Positions 49,425 to 57,535 of a stretch of 64,000 bases of DNA are shown in pieces (positions within the stretch are counted from its first letter, which is position 1; each line of letters opens with the position of its first letter). The translations under genes were made by a program, and so were the position numbers. This stretch comes from an uncultured Idiomarina sp. (GTDB lineage: Bacteria; Pseudomonadota; Gammaproteobacteria; Enterobacterales; Alteromonadaceae). The notes below the pieces were generated by a model that saw nothing but the letters and a program-made list of their open reading frames with translations, did no database searches and was not told the origin of the DNA. Location of the stretch: positions 124,001 to 188,000 of the forward strand of contig CAMPHF010000003.1 in the NCBI GenBank assembly GCA_946885915.1. The letters are read 5' to 3'.

Positions 49425-49962
49425 CCTTAGGACGGGTCCAACGATAGTGTTGGACCGCCTGCTGCTCAGGCGTTGTTAGCTTGCCAGCGTGGACAAACCC
49501 AAGCTTTTGTAACAGCTTAATAGACGGCTCATTATTCGCATTCACGATTGCGCTCAGCGCAGCAACCGGTGTTGTCGCTAGCACTAACTGAGCCGCTTCA
49601 TAAGCCAACCCTTGCCCGCTATGCTCTGGAAACAGCGCATAACCCAAATCAGGTTCGGTTAAGTAATCACGCTGTAACAGGCCCACCATGCCAATCGGCA
49701 CATTAGTATCAGTCCGAGTCGCTTTACAAAGTCCAACGCCATATTGCTGATAACTGTGCAACGGGCCTTGTTGCAAATAACGCTTGGCATCGGCTTCACT
49801 GCGTACTTGTTTATCACCAATAAATTCAATAAAACTAGGTTCATTCAACAGCGCTAACACCCATTTGGCATCGCGCAGCGTAAGCGATTCGAGTTTAACT
49901 CTGGCACTTTCAACAGGTACCGGAAGTAGCAGTGGAATTGTGGCTTTAGTTGTTGCTTGCAT
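49405..49962 (-). CDS. GNAT family N-acetyltransferase (RimJ/RimL-like)
   Basis: A 185-residue acetyltransferase. 'ARVKLESLTLRDAKWVLALL' (split over about 20-39) is the typical N-terminal unit, 'PIGMVGLLQRD' the central strand, 'GYALFPEHSGQGLAYEAAQL' carries the acetyl-CoA loop as a variant of Q/RxxGxG/A, and 'NNEPSIKLLQKLGF' the C-terminal unit. The acceptor may be a protein N-terminus or a small amine. I start at ATG 49960-49962, about 11 bases after AAGGG. It begins inside the end of the methyltransferase-like gene. Confidence 0.85.
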   Translation of the reverse strand: MQATTKATIPLLLPVPVESARVKLESLTLRDAKWVLALLNEPSFIEFIGDKQVRSEADAKRYLQQGPLHSYQQYGVGLCKATRTDTNVPIGMVGLLQRDYLTEPDLGYALFPEHSGQGLAYEAAQLVLATTPVAALSAIVNANNEPSIKLLQKLGFVHAGKLTTPEQQAVQHYRWTRPKVMPILE

Positions 49963-51190
49963 GGTTTTTATCATCCCTTGATGAGCCAAGGCGCGGATGC
50001 ACAGCCTGAATACAAAGGTTTCGGGGGGTTAGCTGTGGCTCACAAAAAGTAAAAACAGCTACGTCATAGCCAGCTTCATGTAACCAACTCGCGCGATCAA
50101 GTACTAACCATATTTCAAGTAACCTACCAAACACTCTGCGAACCGCATCCATTCTTTGCACTGCTCGCCAATGCGCTATACCCGCGGCCTCATGTGCTTG
50201 AGTATCCGCCCTAGTTAGGCTGCCAACTGCAAGCTGATGCTGTGTGGCTGCCCAGCTTACAAACTCGGAAAAATTACCACTTAACAATGCTTTGGGAAAA
50301 GTACTCAAGGGCAGGTATTCATTACCGCCCGTGTAAGTCCGGCGCCAACTCTCGTAACCCAACCGCCATTGTATTTCGCGTTCGCGCAGCACCCGAATGC
50401 GCTCACCGCCAGTCATTTGTCCTTGCACTGCTAATTTCAAATCAAACCGACTTAGCGCTAGCTCTGTCGCTGCTGCCGCGCGACTACAGGGCCGATAGCG
50501 GCTAGCTTGCTGTAACGGATAACAACAGGGCGCCAGCTGCACATACGGCACTTTCGTCGCAATTACCCGACGGATCAATTGGGTATGCAAATCACCACAT
50601 GCATGTAGCGCTACTGCCGACGTGATATCGCTAAGCTGTGCATCAACATCAGGGCTCAACACATCCGCGCACACAAAAGTCTGATCGATACCATGCTGAC
50701 GGGCCAATGCTTGCCCTGCTTCACTTAGTTGCGGTTGCCACTCCAAGCTACGTACCGGTTGAGCATATTCATACTGTAATAAGCGCCCGAGATGACCTTT
50801 GCCCGCGCACCACTCAAGCTGCAACCCTTGCGGCGGACGTAGCTGCTCGGTAAAGGCCTGAATTTGCGCTAATTTGCGGCCCGAAATGCCGCTACTGAGC
50901 CAAAATGGGATTGGTTTATTGGCTCGCTGCTTGGGCGCTGCTAATTGCTGCTCAAGCTCAGCTCGCCATTGTATGGGCTCAGGCAGCCAAGGTTGGAATT
51001 GCTCAGCCGCATAGTTCGCATCGGTGTTCAGACGTTCAATACTGGCGTCAGATTGCTGCCACAACCAGCTCGCTAAGGGTTCTGGGAATGGCAAATGATG
51101 GTGCTCAAAAGGTTTGAACTGCCAATATGCTCGGGTTTGATGTAACCGCTTACCAAGTTGAGTAATGAGTGGCTCTACATCATGAATCAC
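49946..51190 (-). CDS. SAM-dependent methyltransferase-like protein (METTL25/PF13679 type)
   Basis: A 414-residue cytoplasmic protein. The central domain (about 95-270) has a divergent SAM-binding motif 'EWCAGKGHLGRLL', then 'VRSLEWQP', 'AVALHACGDL' and 'VQLAPCCYP', the combination seen in the Methyltransf_32 / METTL25 group. N- and C-terminal parts are helical and unassigned. The start is a GTG at 51188-51190 with only a weak ribosome-binding site. It lies 26 bases after the histidine kinase gene, so it may be a late gene of the regulatory operon. The substrate is unknown. Confidence 0.75.
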   Translation of the reverse strand: MIHDVEPLITQLGKRLHQTRAYWQFKPFEHHHLPFPEPLASWLWQQSDASIERLNTDANYAAEQFQPWLPEPIQWRAELEQQLAAPKQRANKPIPFWLSSGISGRKLAQIQAFTEQLRPPQGLQLEWCAGKGHLGRLLQYEYAQPVRSLEWQPQLSEAGQALARQHGIDQTFVCADVLSPDVDAQLSDITSAVALHACGDLHTQLIRRVIATKVPYVQLAPCCYPLQQASRYRPCSRAAAATELALSRFDLKLAVQGQMTGGERIRVLREREIQWRLGYESWRRTYTGGNEYLPLSTFPKALLSGNFSEFVSWAATQHQLAVGSLTRADTQAHEAAGIAHWRAVQRMDAVRRVFGRLLEIWLVLDRASWLHEAGYDVAVFTFCEPQLTPRNLCIQAVHPRLGSSRDDKNHASNN

Positions 51191-51216
51191 AGCTTGTTAC
51201 CACCCCGCCGACAGCT

Positions 51217-52560
51217 TTATGCAAATGTAATATCGACAGAAAAATAGCCGTCAGCGAGATCAAATGATAGCTCACCACCCGCTTGCTCGACGATTTTTTT
51301 GACAATACTTAGGCCAATACCAGATCCATCATGATGGGTATTTTGACCACGATAGAAGCGTTCCGTTAACCGATCAGGGTCAATTGTCACAGCCGCTGGT
51401 AGCCGATTACTGATACAAAACCGCTGCCCCTCTAGTACCACATTCACTGTTGATGGTCGGTCTGCGTAACTGAGGCAGTTGTCGATTAAATTTTCTAATA
51501 AAATCCCCCAATTATCCTCGGAAATACGAGACCATACTGGCCCCTTAATCTTCACCTCTAACGCCAACCCGAGCTGCTCAAATTCCTCATAGCGACGCGC
51601 CAACAACGCCCGTAGTTGAATGGCTAAATCCTGCTCGCTCGCTTGCTGCGGCAGCTGTTCAATCCGGGCTAGGTCTAATAATTGTCTTACTGCGCGTTGC
51701 AACCGCTCGGTGCCCTGTAACGCCGCATCTACCTGGGCCTTTTGCACCTGCGGATAAGTACTTTGGAGAGCGGCTTGAATGGCAGCCGTAGGTGTCTTTA
51801 ATTCATGAGCTGCATCCGCAATAAAGCGTTTTTCACGCTCCACCGCAGCCCTGATCTGCGCTAAATATTCATTTAATGCGGCGACAATTTCGACCACTTC
51901 TTCGGTTTGTTCGTGTTCAACAATAGGCTCATGGTCGCCAGGAGAACGGCTCGCTAATTGCCGCGCAAGATGGTGTAAACCATCAAAATGTACGTTCACC
52001 AAACGCCAGCCCAACCAGACAATAATCGGCAACATCAGCAACAGCGGTGTGAGCGTATCTACCGCTAAATCTAAACCTAGTTCGGCCCGAAAAGCATCAC
52101 TCTGGAATACCATTAATTGCAAATTTAGTGCACTATCCTGAATCCCATAAGCGTGCCAAATTTCGCCATCCACTTCTGCCATAGATAACCCCTTTTTAAA
52201 CGGGTAGATAGCAGCAGATGGGGTAATATCGCTCAAAAACGTTGGGGCTTGGTCAACTTCACCAAACCGGAAAGCTAACTTACGCTCATAGGCATGCTCC
52301 CCTTGTGGCTGAGGAACGACAATCGGCTCTTTGACCAGTTCAATGTCACTTAACGGCCTGCGTTCGGATGCGATAAGCGCATATAACGTACGCCCTTGTT
52401 GAATTAACTCCGCATCGAATAACTCATTGATTTCATGCTGAGTCTCAGCATATATCCACGCAGATGTCACGAGTGAGCCAAGACTGAATAACAAGCTCAA
52501 GGTGATTAGAATACGCCGCCGTACCGATCGCAATTTGCGCCGCACTCGGTTGAGTATCAT
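51217..52560 (-). CDS. Sensor histidine kinase, QseC/PmrB-like
   Basis: A 447-residue inner-membrane kinase. Two helices (about 18-38 and 165-187) enclose a periplasmic sensor of about 125 residues; then HAMP-like linker, the H-box 'FIADAAHELKTP' (about 249-260), N-box 'LLENLIDNCLSYA', and G-box 'GSGIGLSIVKKI'. All ATP-binding parts look intact. I start at the ATG overlapping the regulator's stop (ATGA); an ATG three codons earlier is possible. It is the partner of the regulator upstream. The signal is unknown; acidic residues in the periplasmic part ('EINELFDAE') would suit metal or peptide sensing, which is inference. Confidence 0.93.
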   Translation of the reverse strand: MILNRVRRKLRSVRRRILITLSLLFSLGSLVTSAWIYAETQHEINELFDAELIQQGRTLYALIASERRPLSDIELVKEPIVVPQPQGEHAYERKLAFRFGEVDQAPTFLSDITPSAAIYPFKKGLSMAEVDGEIWHAYGIQDSALNLQLMVFQSDAFRAELGLDLAVDTLTPLLLMLPIIVWLGWRLVNVHFDGLHHLARQLASRSPGDHEPIVEHEQTEEVVEIVAALNEYLAQIRAAVEREKRFIADAAHELKTPTAAIQAALQSTYPQVQKAQVDAALQGTERLQRAVRQLLDLARIEQLPQQASEQDLAIQLRALLARRYEEFEQLGLALEVKIKGPVWSRISEDNWGILLENLIDNCLSYADRPSTVNVVLEGQRFCISNRLPAAVTIDPDRLTERFYRGQNTHHDGSGIGLSIVKKIVEQAGGELSFDLADGYFSVDITFA

Positions 52561-53216
52561 GCTTGCCATCGGTAACCAATTCCACGGATGGTTTGAATTG
52601 CATGATGTTCGCCAAGTTTCTTGCGTAAGTGGTGCATATGTACTTCGAGTGCATTACTCTCTGGCTCAGCCTCACCTCGACTGAGTTGCTGTTCGATAAA
52701 TTCTCGGGTAAGAACCCGTCCGGCTCGGCTCACCAACAGCTGTAATAGATCAAACTCTTTGGTTGACAAAGCAACGGGCTGCATCGCGACTCGGCAGGTG
52801 CGTTCCGTCATATTCAGCAGTATTTCACCTTGTTTTAGTGTGGCGCTGGTGTGACCTAACTGGCGCCGTCCAAGTGCACGCAAGCGTGCTGCCAGCACAT
52901 CCATATGAAAAGGTTTAACTAAGTAGTCATCGGCGCCAGCATCGAGACAGCGGATCACTTCCGCACTTTCATCACGGGCCGTTAAAATCAGTATTGGCAG
53001 GGTCACTTGCTTAGCTCTTAACGCTTGTAACACCCGCTTACCATCAAGATCAGGTAGCCCCAAATCTAAGATTATCGCTTCCGGTTGGTACTGCGGCACA
53101 GCACTAATGGCTGCGCCCCCCGTGCGTACCAAGGTTGGAATAAAGCCGCGCTCACGTAGGCCAAGCTCAATGGCTTGGCCTAAGATGGCATCATCCTCAA
53201 CGATTAATATGTTCAA
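52557..53216 (-). CDS. OmpR-family response regulator, QseB/PmrA-like
   Basis: A 219-residue regulator. Receiver domain 1-115 with acidic pocket D8-D9, phosphoacceptor D51 in 'IILDLGLPDLDG' and Lys in 'DDYLVKPF'; the C-terminal winged helix (about 125-219) includes 'LSTKEFDLLQLLVSRAGRV' and 'EVHMHHLRKKLG'. The QseB/PmrA branch binds direct repeats of CTTAAK-type half-sites; two such perfect repeats stand in front of this operon and of the sulfatase gene. It overlaps the TPR gene and the kinase gene by four bases each. Confidence 0.94.
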   Translation of the reverse strand: MNILIVEDDAILGQAIELGLRERGFIPTLVRTGGAAISAVPQYQPEAIILDLGLPDLDGKRVLQALRAKQVTLPILILTARDESAEVIRCLDAGADDYLVKPFHMDVLAARLRALGRRQLGHTSATLKQGEILLNMTERTCRVAMQPVALSTKEFDLLQLLVSRAGRVLTREFIEQQLSRGEAEPESNALEVHMHHLRKKLGEHHAIQTIRGIGYRWQA

Positions 53217-53878
53217 TGACGACGTTTCCGTTTCGCAAGTTTCTGCTGAATTTTTTCATATAAAGCCTGTGCTGCTTGATGGCGATATTCATCGGCAAGC
53301 TCCCGTCCGACTCGAGGTTGGGCGGCCAACGAGCGCTCTACCGCAGCTAACGCCGCCTCATATTCACTGGCCTCAAATAGATAATCGGCGTAAAAGTAGT
53401 TGTTATCAATACTTTCCGGCGCAATCGCGATACTTTTTTTCAGCAGTTCTAAAGCTTTGTCATCATCACCGAAGCCAAACGGCCAGCCCGGCACTTTAAA
53501 ATAGAGCGTGCCTAAAGAGGCATAAGCAGACCCCTGTAAAGCTTGGTCATCAAGCGCCAAAGAGCGCTCTAAACTGGCCTTAGCCGCCTCCGCATAATCG
53601 AGTGCTGACAGCCCTCCCACCGCACCCGCTCGTGTGCTTAACACAATGCCTAACCACGCATGGGCTTCGGCCCGCTCTGGATAGTCATTCACTAACGCTT
53701 CAGCAGTGTCGGTTAGCGCTGCAAATGCCGCAAGTTGTGGATCATCACTAAGGGTGTAGTTTACCTCGGCCCAACGCTGCTGCACGGCGAGCAAATCTTG
53801 GTTGAATTCAGGCGTTGCCGCAACTTGCAGCGCAATCATGTAAAGTATGGCAGTTAATGCGTATTTCACGATTTTCAT
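53213..53878 (-). CDS. Periplasmic TPR protein, TatT-like
   Basis: A 221-residue exported helical-repeat protein. A signal peptide covers about 1-21 ('LQVAATPEF'). The rest holds TPR-like helices with the string 'GIVLSTRAGAVGGLSAL', 'GSAYASLGTLYFKVPGWPFG' read in two parts, and 'IDNNYFYADYLFE', which is the pattern of TRAP transporter TatT-type proteins. No TRAP transporter is nearby, so it is more likely a scaffold or chaperone for the operon's envelope function. It overlaps the SDR gene and the regulator gene by four bases each. Confidence 0.82.
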   Translation of the reverse strand: MKIVKYALTAILYMIALQVAATPEFNQDLLAVQQRWAEVNYTLSDDPQLAAFAALTDTAEALVNDYPERAEAHAWLGIVLSTRAGAVGGLSALDYAEAAKASLERSLALDDQALQGSAYASLGTLYFKVPGWPFGFGDDDKALELLKKSIAIAPESIDNNYFYADYLFEASEYEAALAAVERSLAAQPRVGRELADEYRHQAAQALYEKIQQKLAKRKRRH

Positions 53879-54654
53879 GACAATTTCCTCATTGCTTGAC
53901 GTTCAATTTCAATTAGTTTGGTGGTTACCTTTGCGAGACCTCGATCGAGTACTTGGGGTAACCACTGATTCAGTCGGCGAAATATTCGCTCGCCACGCCC
54001 AATAAATAGATTTGGCCGCTGCCGTGCAATTTGGTCAAGCAGCTGCAACGCCACTGCTTCTGGCCTATCGACGCTGGTGTTAGTGGCCTCATTCAGTGTT
54101 TTGGCGAGGCCATCGTTAAAGGGGGTCGCAATAGCTCGGGGGGCGGCATACAAAATTCGTGGCTCGCGCGTAGTGAGCTCGCGCCGAAGCGCTTCAGTAA
54201 ATAGCTGCAAGCCCGCCTTCGATGCGCCGTAAACTGCTTGTCCGGGGTAACCAATGTGACCCAGCATGGAACCGACAAACTGTAGCCATTGCAGTTGATA
54301 TGGCAGCTTGAGCAAACCTTGGGTCAACAGCATTGGCGCCGTGAGATTTATCGCCACGGCTTCATAAATCTGCGCTTCACTCAATTGTGGCAGAGTACCG
54401 ACCGCACTCACGCCCGCGCAAAACACCACCCCGGTCAGCTCAGTATCGAGTTCGCCCAGTGTCTCAAATAACGCCTCGCGATCACTTACCTGAGTGATGT
54501 CGGCGGAAATAATCGGATAGGTCTGGCTCGGTTTGGCTTGACTACGCTGCACCCCAATTACCTGAGCACCGCGTTGGATGAACTGCAGTGCCAGCGCGTG
54601 TCCGAGTCCGCCACTTGCGCCAATCAATAAAATGCGTTGCTGTTGCCAATTCAT
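53875..54654 (-). CDS. Short-chain dehydrogenase/reductase
   Basis: A 259-residue classical SDR. GASGGLG at 12-18 binds the cofactor; catalytic Ser129, Tyr142 and Lys146 are in 'FVGSMLG' and 'YGASK'. Arg in 'GVQRSQA' after the second strand suggests NADPH. The C-terminal 50 residues are an amphipathic helical extension ('RGERIFRRLNQWLPQVL') that could touch the membrane, which suits a lipid-like substrate. It lies five bases after the TenA-like gene in the operon. Confidence 0.9.
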   Translation of the reverse strand: MNWQQQRILLIGASGGLGHALALQFIQRGAQVIGVQRSQAKPSQTYPIISADITQVSDREALFETLGELDTELTGVVFCAGVSAVGTLPQLSEAQIYEAVAINLTAPMLLTQGLLKLPYQLQWLQFVGSMLGHIGYPGQAVYGASKAGLQLFTEALRRELTTREPRILYAAPRAIATPFNDGLAKTLNEATNTSVDRPEAVALQLLDQIARQRPNLFIGRGERIFRRLNQWLPQVLDRGLAKVTTKLIEIERQAMRKLS

Positions 54655-54659
54655 TGGGT

Positions 54660-55310
54660 TTACTCCGCAAGCGATGGCAAGGCACGAAACATTTCGCCAT
54701 AAAGCCGATAGACTAATTTTGCCGTATCAACAATGGCAGCTTGCGCCTCTACATCGGTGAGTTGGTTCATGAGATCCTTAAAGAAAGCGACATGATCAAG
54801 GTCAAGATCGCCGTGTGATAACAAATAACTAAACGCTGAGTTCGGCAGTTGTAGCGCGCTTTTAATTTTTTCAGCCGCTTGCGTGGCAAGTGCAATACTA
54901 GTGCCCTCCAGCACATGAGCCATCCCGAAAAATGCGGCCGGATGCAGCTGCTGAATGCGGTCATAGACGCTGTGCACCATGGCTTGGGTCGCCCAATTTG
55001 CTGGTGCCAATTGGGTGATATCAGCGCCGCTTGCGCGCAGATCATTTAAAATCCAACGCTCATGCCCGTATTCTTCGTTAATGTATTCAATTGTTGCTTT
55101 ACGCATCCATTCCAGCTCACTGGGCAACCTAGAACCGGTAGCCATCAACAGTGGTACGGTATGTTTTACATGGTGGTAGGCTTGGGTAAGAAAGGCCTGA
55201 TAACGCGTCAACGTCACCTGACCAGACAACGTTTCTTGCAACGCTGGGGCGCTTAACAGAAAGCTTCGTTCAGCACTTGTTTGTGCCACTAATGAATCAT
55301 AAAAAGCCAT
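54660..55310 (-). CDS. Heme-oxygenase-like (TenA/PqqC superfamily) putative metallo-oxidase
   Basis: A 216-residue all-helical protein annotated in relatives as 'TenA family' or 'iron-containing redox enzyme'. Possible metal ligands are E80 and H83 in 'NEEYGHERW', E135 in 'VLEGTS', and H166, D170 and H173 in 'SHGDLDLDHVAFF'. The +3 spacing of E80/H83 recalls UndA, and H-x3-D-x2-H recalls the diiron oxidases SznF and BesC as I remember them. It lacks the active-site Cys of thiaminase TenA. Its gene directly follows an AMP-forming ligase by one base. I infer oxidation of an acyl or amino-acid-derived substrate; function unproven. Confidence 0.8.
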   Translation of the reverse strand: MAFYDSLVAQTSAERSFLLSAPALQETLSGQVTLTRYQAFLTQAYHHVKHTVPLLMATGSRLPSELEWMRKATIEYINEEYGHERWILNDLRASGADITQLAPANWATQAMVHSVYDRIQQLHPAAFFGMAHVLEGTSIALATQAAEKIKSALQLPNSAFSYLLSHGDLDLDHVAFFKDLMNQLTDVEAQAAIVDTAKLVYRLYGEMFRALPSLAE

Positions 55311-55311
55311 G

Positions 55312-56826
55312 TTATACCTCGGTAATTTCAGTCATTTGAGTGATCTCATTGAAGCCTGCTAAGGCTTGCAAAATGGGTTGATAATTTGCGTCTATCTGAC
55401 GCCGCCGCAAGCGACCGTTTGCGGTTAACATGCCATTGTCGGGCGTAAACGCCTCGGTTGCGCGATGCCAATACTTCACCTGAGCGTAATCAGGTAGCCG
55501 CGCATTTAATTGCTGTAGACCCGCGCTAATGCTCGAGGCGGTTGCGTCGGGTGCAGGATAAATAATGGCAAGCAGCTCGTTGGTTGGGCTTAAGGTCAGA
55601 TAAAACTGCCGCCAAGCCGGACTTAATAATGCCTCTGCCTCCACCCAACTGGGGGCGACGTTGCGACCAAAAGCAGTCACTAGCACGTCCTTTTTGCGAC
55701 CGTCGATATAAACAAAACCATCACTGTCGAGGTGGGCTAAGTCGCCAGTGGCATACCAGCCCGCGGTCAATGGCAATGGTTGGATGGTATTCTGCTGTAA
55801 ATAGCCGCTTGCTAATCCGCCCGTAACCCAAAGTTCGCCATCGACGATTTTTACCTGGCGGTTATTCAGTAACTTGCCAACACTACCTAGGCGCTGCTGC
55901 TGCGGGCTGTTTAAGCTAATGACCGAGGCAGCTTCGGAAAGACCGTAGCCTTGATAAAGCGGTAGACCTAATTGTGCTGCCTGGGCAAGCAATTGACTTG
56001 GTACAGGTGCGCCACCAACGGCTAGAAATCGCAACCGCTGACGTAACGGGTCATGCTGCTTAGCAAACTGGACCACTAGCGCAGCTAAGGCCGGAGTGAG
56101 GATCATGCTGCTTGGTAACAGCTGTTGTAGCGCCTTGCCAAATACGGCTTGGTTAAACTGGGCCGAGCCACTAAACCCTAATTGTGGCAATGGTACCAAC
56201 TGAGTGACGGCACCAAGCCACAAGTTCAGCCATACCCCAGCAATATTTTCCAACAACACACAAAGCGGCAGCACACTCAAATGAACCTCCGCAACAGTGG
56301 CGGTAATTTGCGTCGCAATGGCTTGTACCACGTCAACTTGCTGGACAAGTGTCAGCGCCACCGCTTTAGGTTTACCGGTACTGCCCGAGGTATAGGTAAG
56401 CTTGTGGCATGCTAATGCGGGTGCTGTTTGGCTGCGGCGATAAAGCGCCAGCTGTGCCGCGAACGGCCACTCGGTCTGAATTGAATACTGAGCCGTATCT
56501 ATGGCGTGACGTTGTGGCATATCTGGCGCGACTAAAATAGCGTCAACGTTGGCGTCGCTTAGTACATGCTTAAGTTGTTCTGGATGAAAGAACTCCGGTA
56601 ATGGAATACAAGTTTTATGCGCTTTTGCACATGCTAAATCGAACAACACCCACTCAATATCATTAGCTAACGCCATCGCAAAACGTTGGTGCGGCTGTTG
56701 CGACAGCCAGCTAGCACGGCTATTTACAGCACTCAGCAGTTGCCCATAGGTTAACGATTGCGTGGCGCCAATTAAGGCTACATGCTGAGAGGGGTGCTGT
56801 TGTAAACGAGCCCAGAAATCATTCAT
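55312..56826 (-). CDS. AMP-forming acyl ligase (ANL superfamily)
   Basis: A 504-residue adenylating enzyme. A3 motif YTSGSTGKPK at 145-154, A5 'GYGLSEAA', A7 'YATGDLAHLD', A8 'DGRKKDVLVTAFGRNV' are all present, so it should adenylate a carboxylic acid. The A10 region near the C-terminus reads 'TANGRLRRRQ', with Arg where most ligases have the catalytic Lys. It is shorter than typical long-chain acyl-CoA synthetases. The start is ATG 56824-56826, overlapping the preceding gene by eight bases. It probably activates a fatty acid for the neighbouring enzymes; the acceptor (CoA or other) is not known. Confidence 0.88.
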   Translation of the reverse strand: MNDFWARLQQHPSQHVALIGATQSLTYGQLLSAVNSRASWLSQQPHQRFAMALANDIEWVLFDLACAKAHKTCIPLPEFFHPEQLKHVLSDANVDAILVAPDMPQRHAIDTAQYSIQTEWPFAAQLALYRRSQTAPALACHKLTYTSGSTGKPKAVALTLVQQVDVVQAIATQITATVAEVHLSVLPLCVLLENIAGVWLNLWLGAVTQLVPLPQLGFSGSAQFNQAVFGKALQQLLPSSMILTPALAALVVQFAKQHDPLRQRLRFLAVGGAPVPSQLLAQAAQLGLPLYQGYGLSEAASVISLNSPQQQRLGSVGKLLNNRQVKIVDGELWVTGGLASGYLQQNTIQPLPLTAGWYATGDLAHLDSDGFVYIDGRKKDVLVTAFGRNVAPSWVEAEALLSPAWRQFYLTLSPTNELLAIIYPAPDATASSISAGLQQLNARLPDYAQVKYWHRATEAFTPDNGMLTANGRLRRRQIDANYQPILQALAGFNEITQMTEITEV

Positions 56827-57472
56827 CTTGGGCACCCGCATACGCTAGCTGTAAGGCTAAAGAATCAACTAAGTGACGACCATTAGTTGCGTGGCCTAAA
56901 CATACTTGAGGTTGTTGCTGATAGTATTGCCCCCACAATAAGCGCTCTTCTTCACTCAACGCGCTGTGGGTGGCGGCCGCCATCACCTGAATACGCAACC
57001 CTAAGCGGGCCATATAACGGCGTAAGGTTGTTGTGAGCGTGAACATCATCCACTCGCGTTTGAGACTGTGCGCTACTTCTATGAGCGCACCAAACAGCAC
57101 ACGCATGTAGCGAGGATGACTCACCGCTAGACTACCTATTTCAATTAATTCATTGCGCGCTACGGGTAACTGGGTGGCACCTGCTGCTTGGCTTAAATAG
57201 CGCTCGCTAAATAGGCTTTGCTCGTCAGCGAACTGCAACCCGCATGCTGCGCATAAGTTGCCTTGCTCGTCGATAACCGCTACCAGTCGGCGCGGCAAGT
57301 TAGTGATACACGCTTGGAACGCCAACCAATAATGCTGACAAATAAAACGCTCTAGGCTGGAGCGAGATAGGTTGCTAGTTACATTGGCACCATCTTCAAC
57401 AATAACGACTCGATAATATTGCGGCACATTCACCGGCGCTTCAGTCGCAACTTTTTGCAGGGCAAGACTCAT
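56819..57472 (-). CDS. 'Thermostable hemolysin' family protein (GNAT-like fold)
   Basis: A 217-residue protein of the T_hemolysin family (PF12261). The conserved block 'SLFSERYL' (about 86-93), 'NELIEIGSLAVSHP' (about 106-119) and 'WMMFTLTTTLRRYMARLGL' is clear. The name comes from a Vibrio parahaemolyticus gene product; the fold is related to GNAT acetyltransferases and LuxI-type acyl-homoserine-lactone synthases, so an acyltransferase is more plausible than a pore toxin. There is no signal peptide. GAGGAG stands eight bases before the ATG. It is the first gene of a seven-gene operon and has a PmrA-type promoter. Confidence 0.85.
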   Translation of the reverse strand: MSLALQKVATEAPVNVPQYYRVVIVEDGANVTSNLSRSSLERFICQHYWLAFQACITNLPRRLVAVIDEQGNLCAACGLQFADEQSLFSERYLSQAAGATQLPVARNELIEIGSLAVSHPRYMRVLFGALIEVAHSLKREWMMFTLTTTLRRYMARLGLRIQVMAAATHSALSEEERLLWGQYYQQQPQVCLGHATNGRHLVDSLALQLAYAGAQDE

Positions 57473-57502
57473 CAGCTAAACTCCTCACGGAAACTAGCCT
57501 TC

Positions 57503-57535
57503 AGCATGCGGGCGTAAGCTTAAGCAATACTTAAG
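57503..57535 (-). promoter_or_regulatory. PmrA/BasR-type promoter of the T_hemolysin-to-kinase operon
   Basis: CTTAAG at 57530-57535 and at 57519-57524 form a perfect direct repeat with five bases between. Read on the minus strand, ten bases after the second half-site stands CATGCT (57503-57508), a -10-like hexamer; the transcript would start near 57496 and leave a 24-base leader before the ATG. The repeat overlaps the stop codon of the sulfatase gene. YTTAAK-N5-YTTAAK is the known PmrA box form. Confidence 0.72.

Noticed and set aside
54660..55310. Calling the TenA-like protein a thiaminase II (thiamine salvage)
   Set aside because: The catalytic Cys pattern of TenA is missing, no thi genes are nearby, and the acidic/His ligand set points to a metal-binding relative.
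56819..57472. Reading the 'thermostable hemolysin' as a secreted toxin
   Set aside because: There is no signal peptide or amphipathic pore segment, and the fold family is related to acyltransferases; the operon context is enzymatic.
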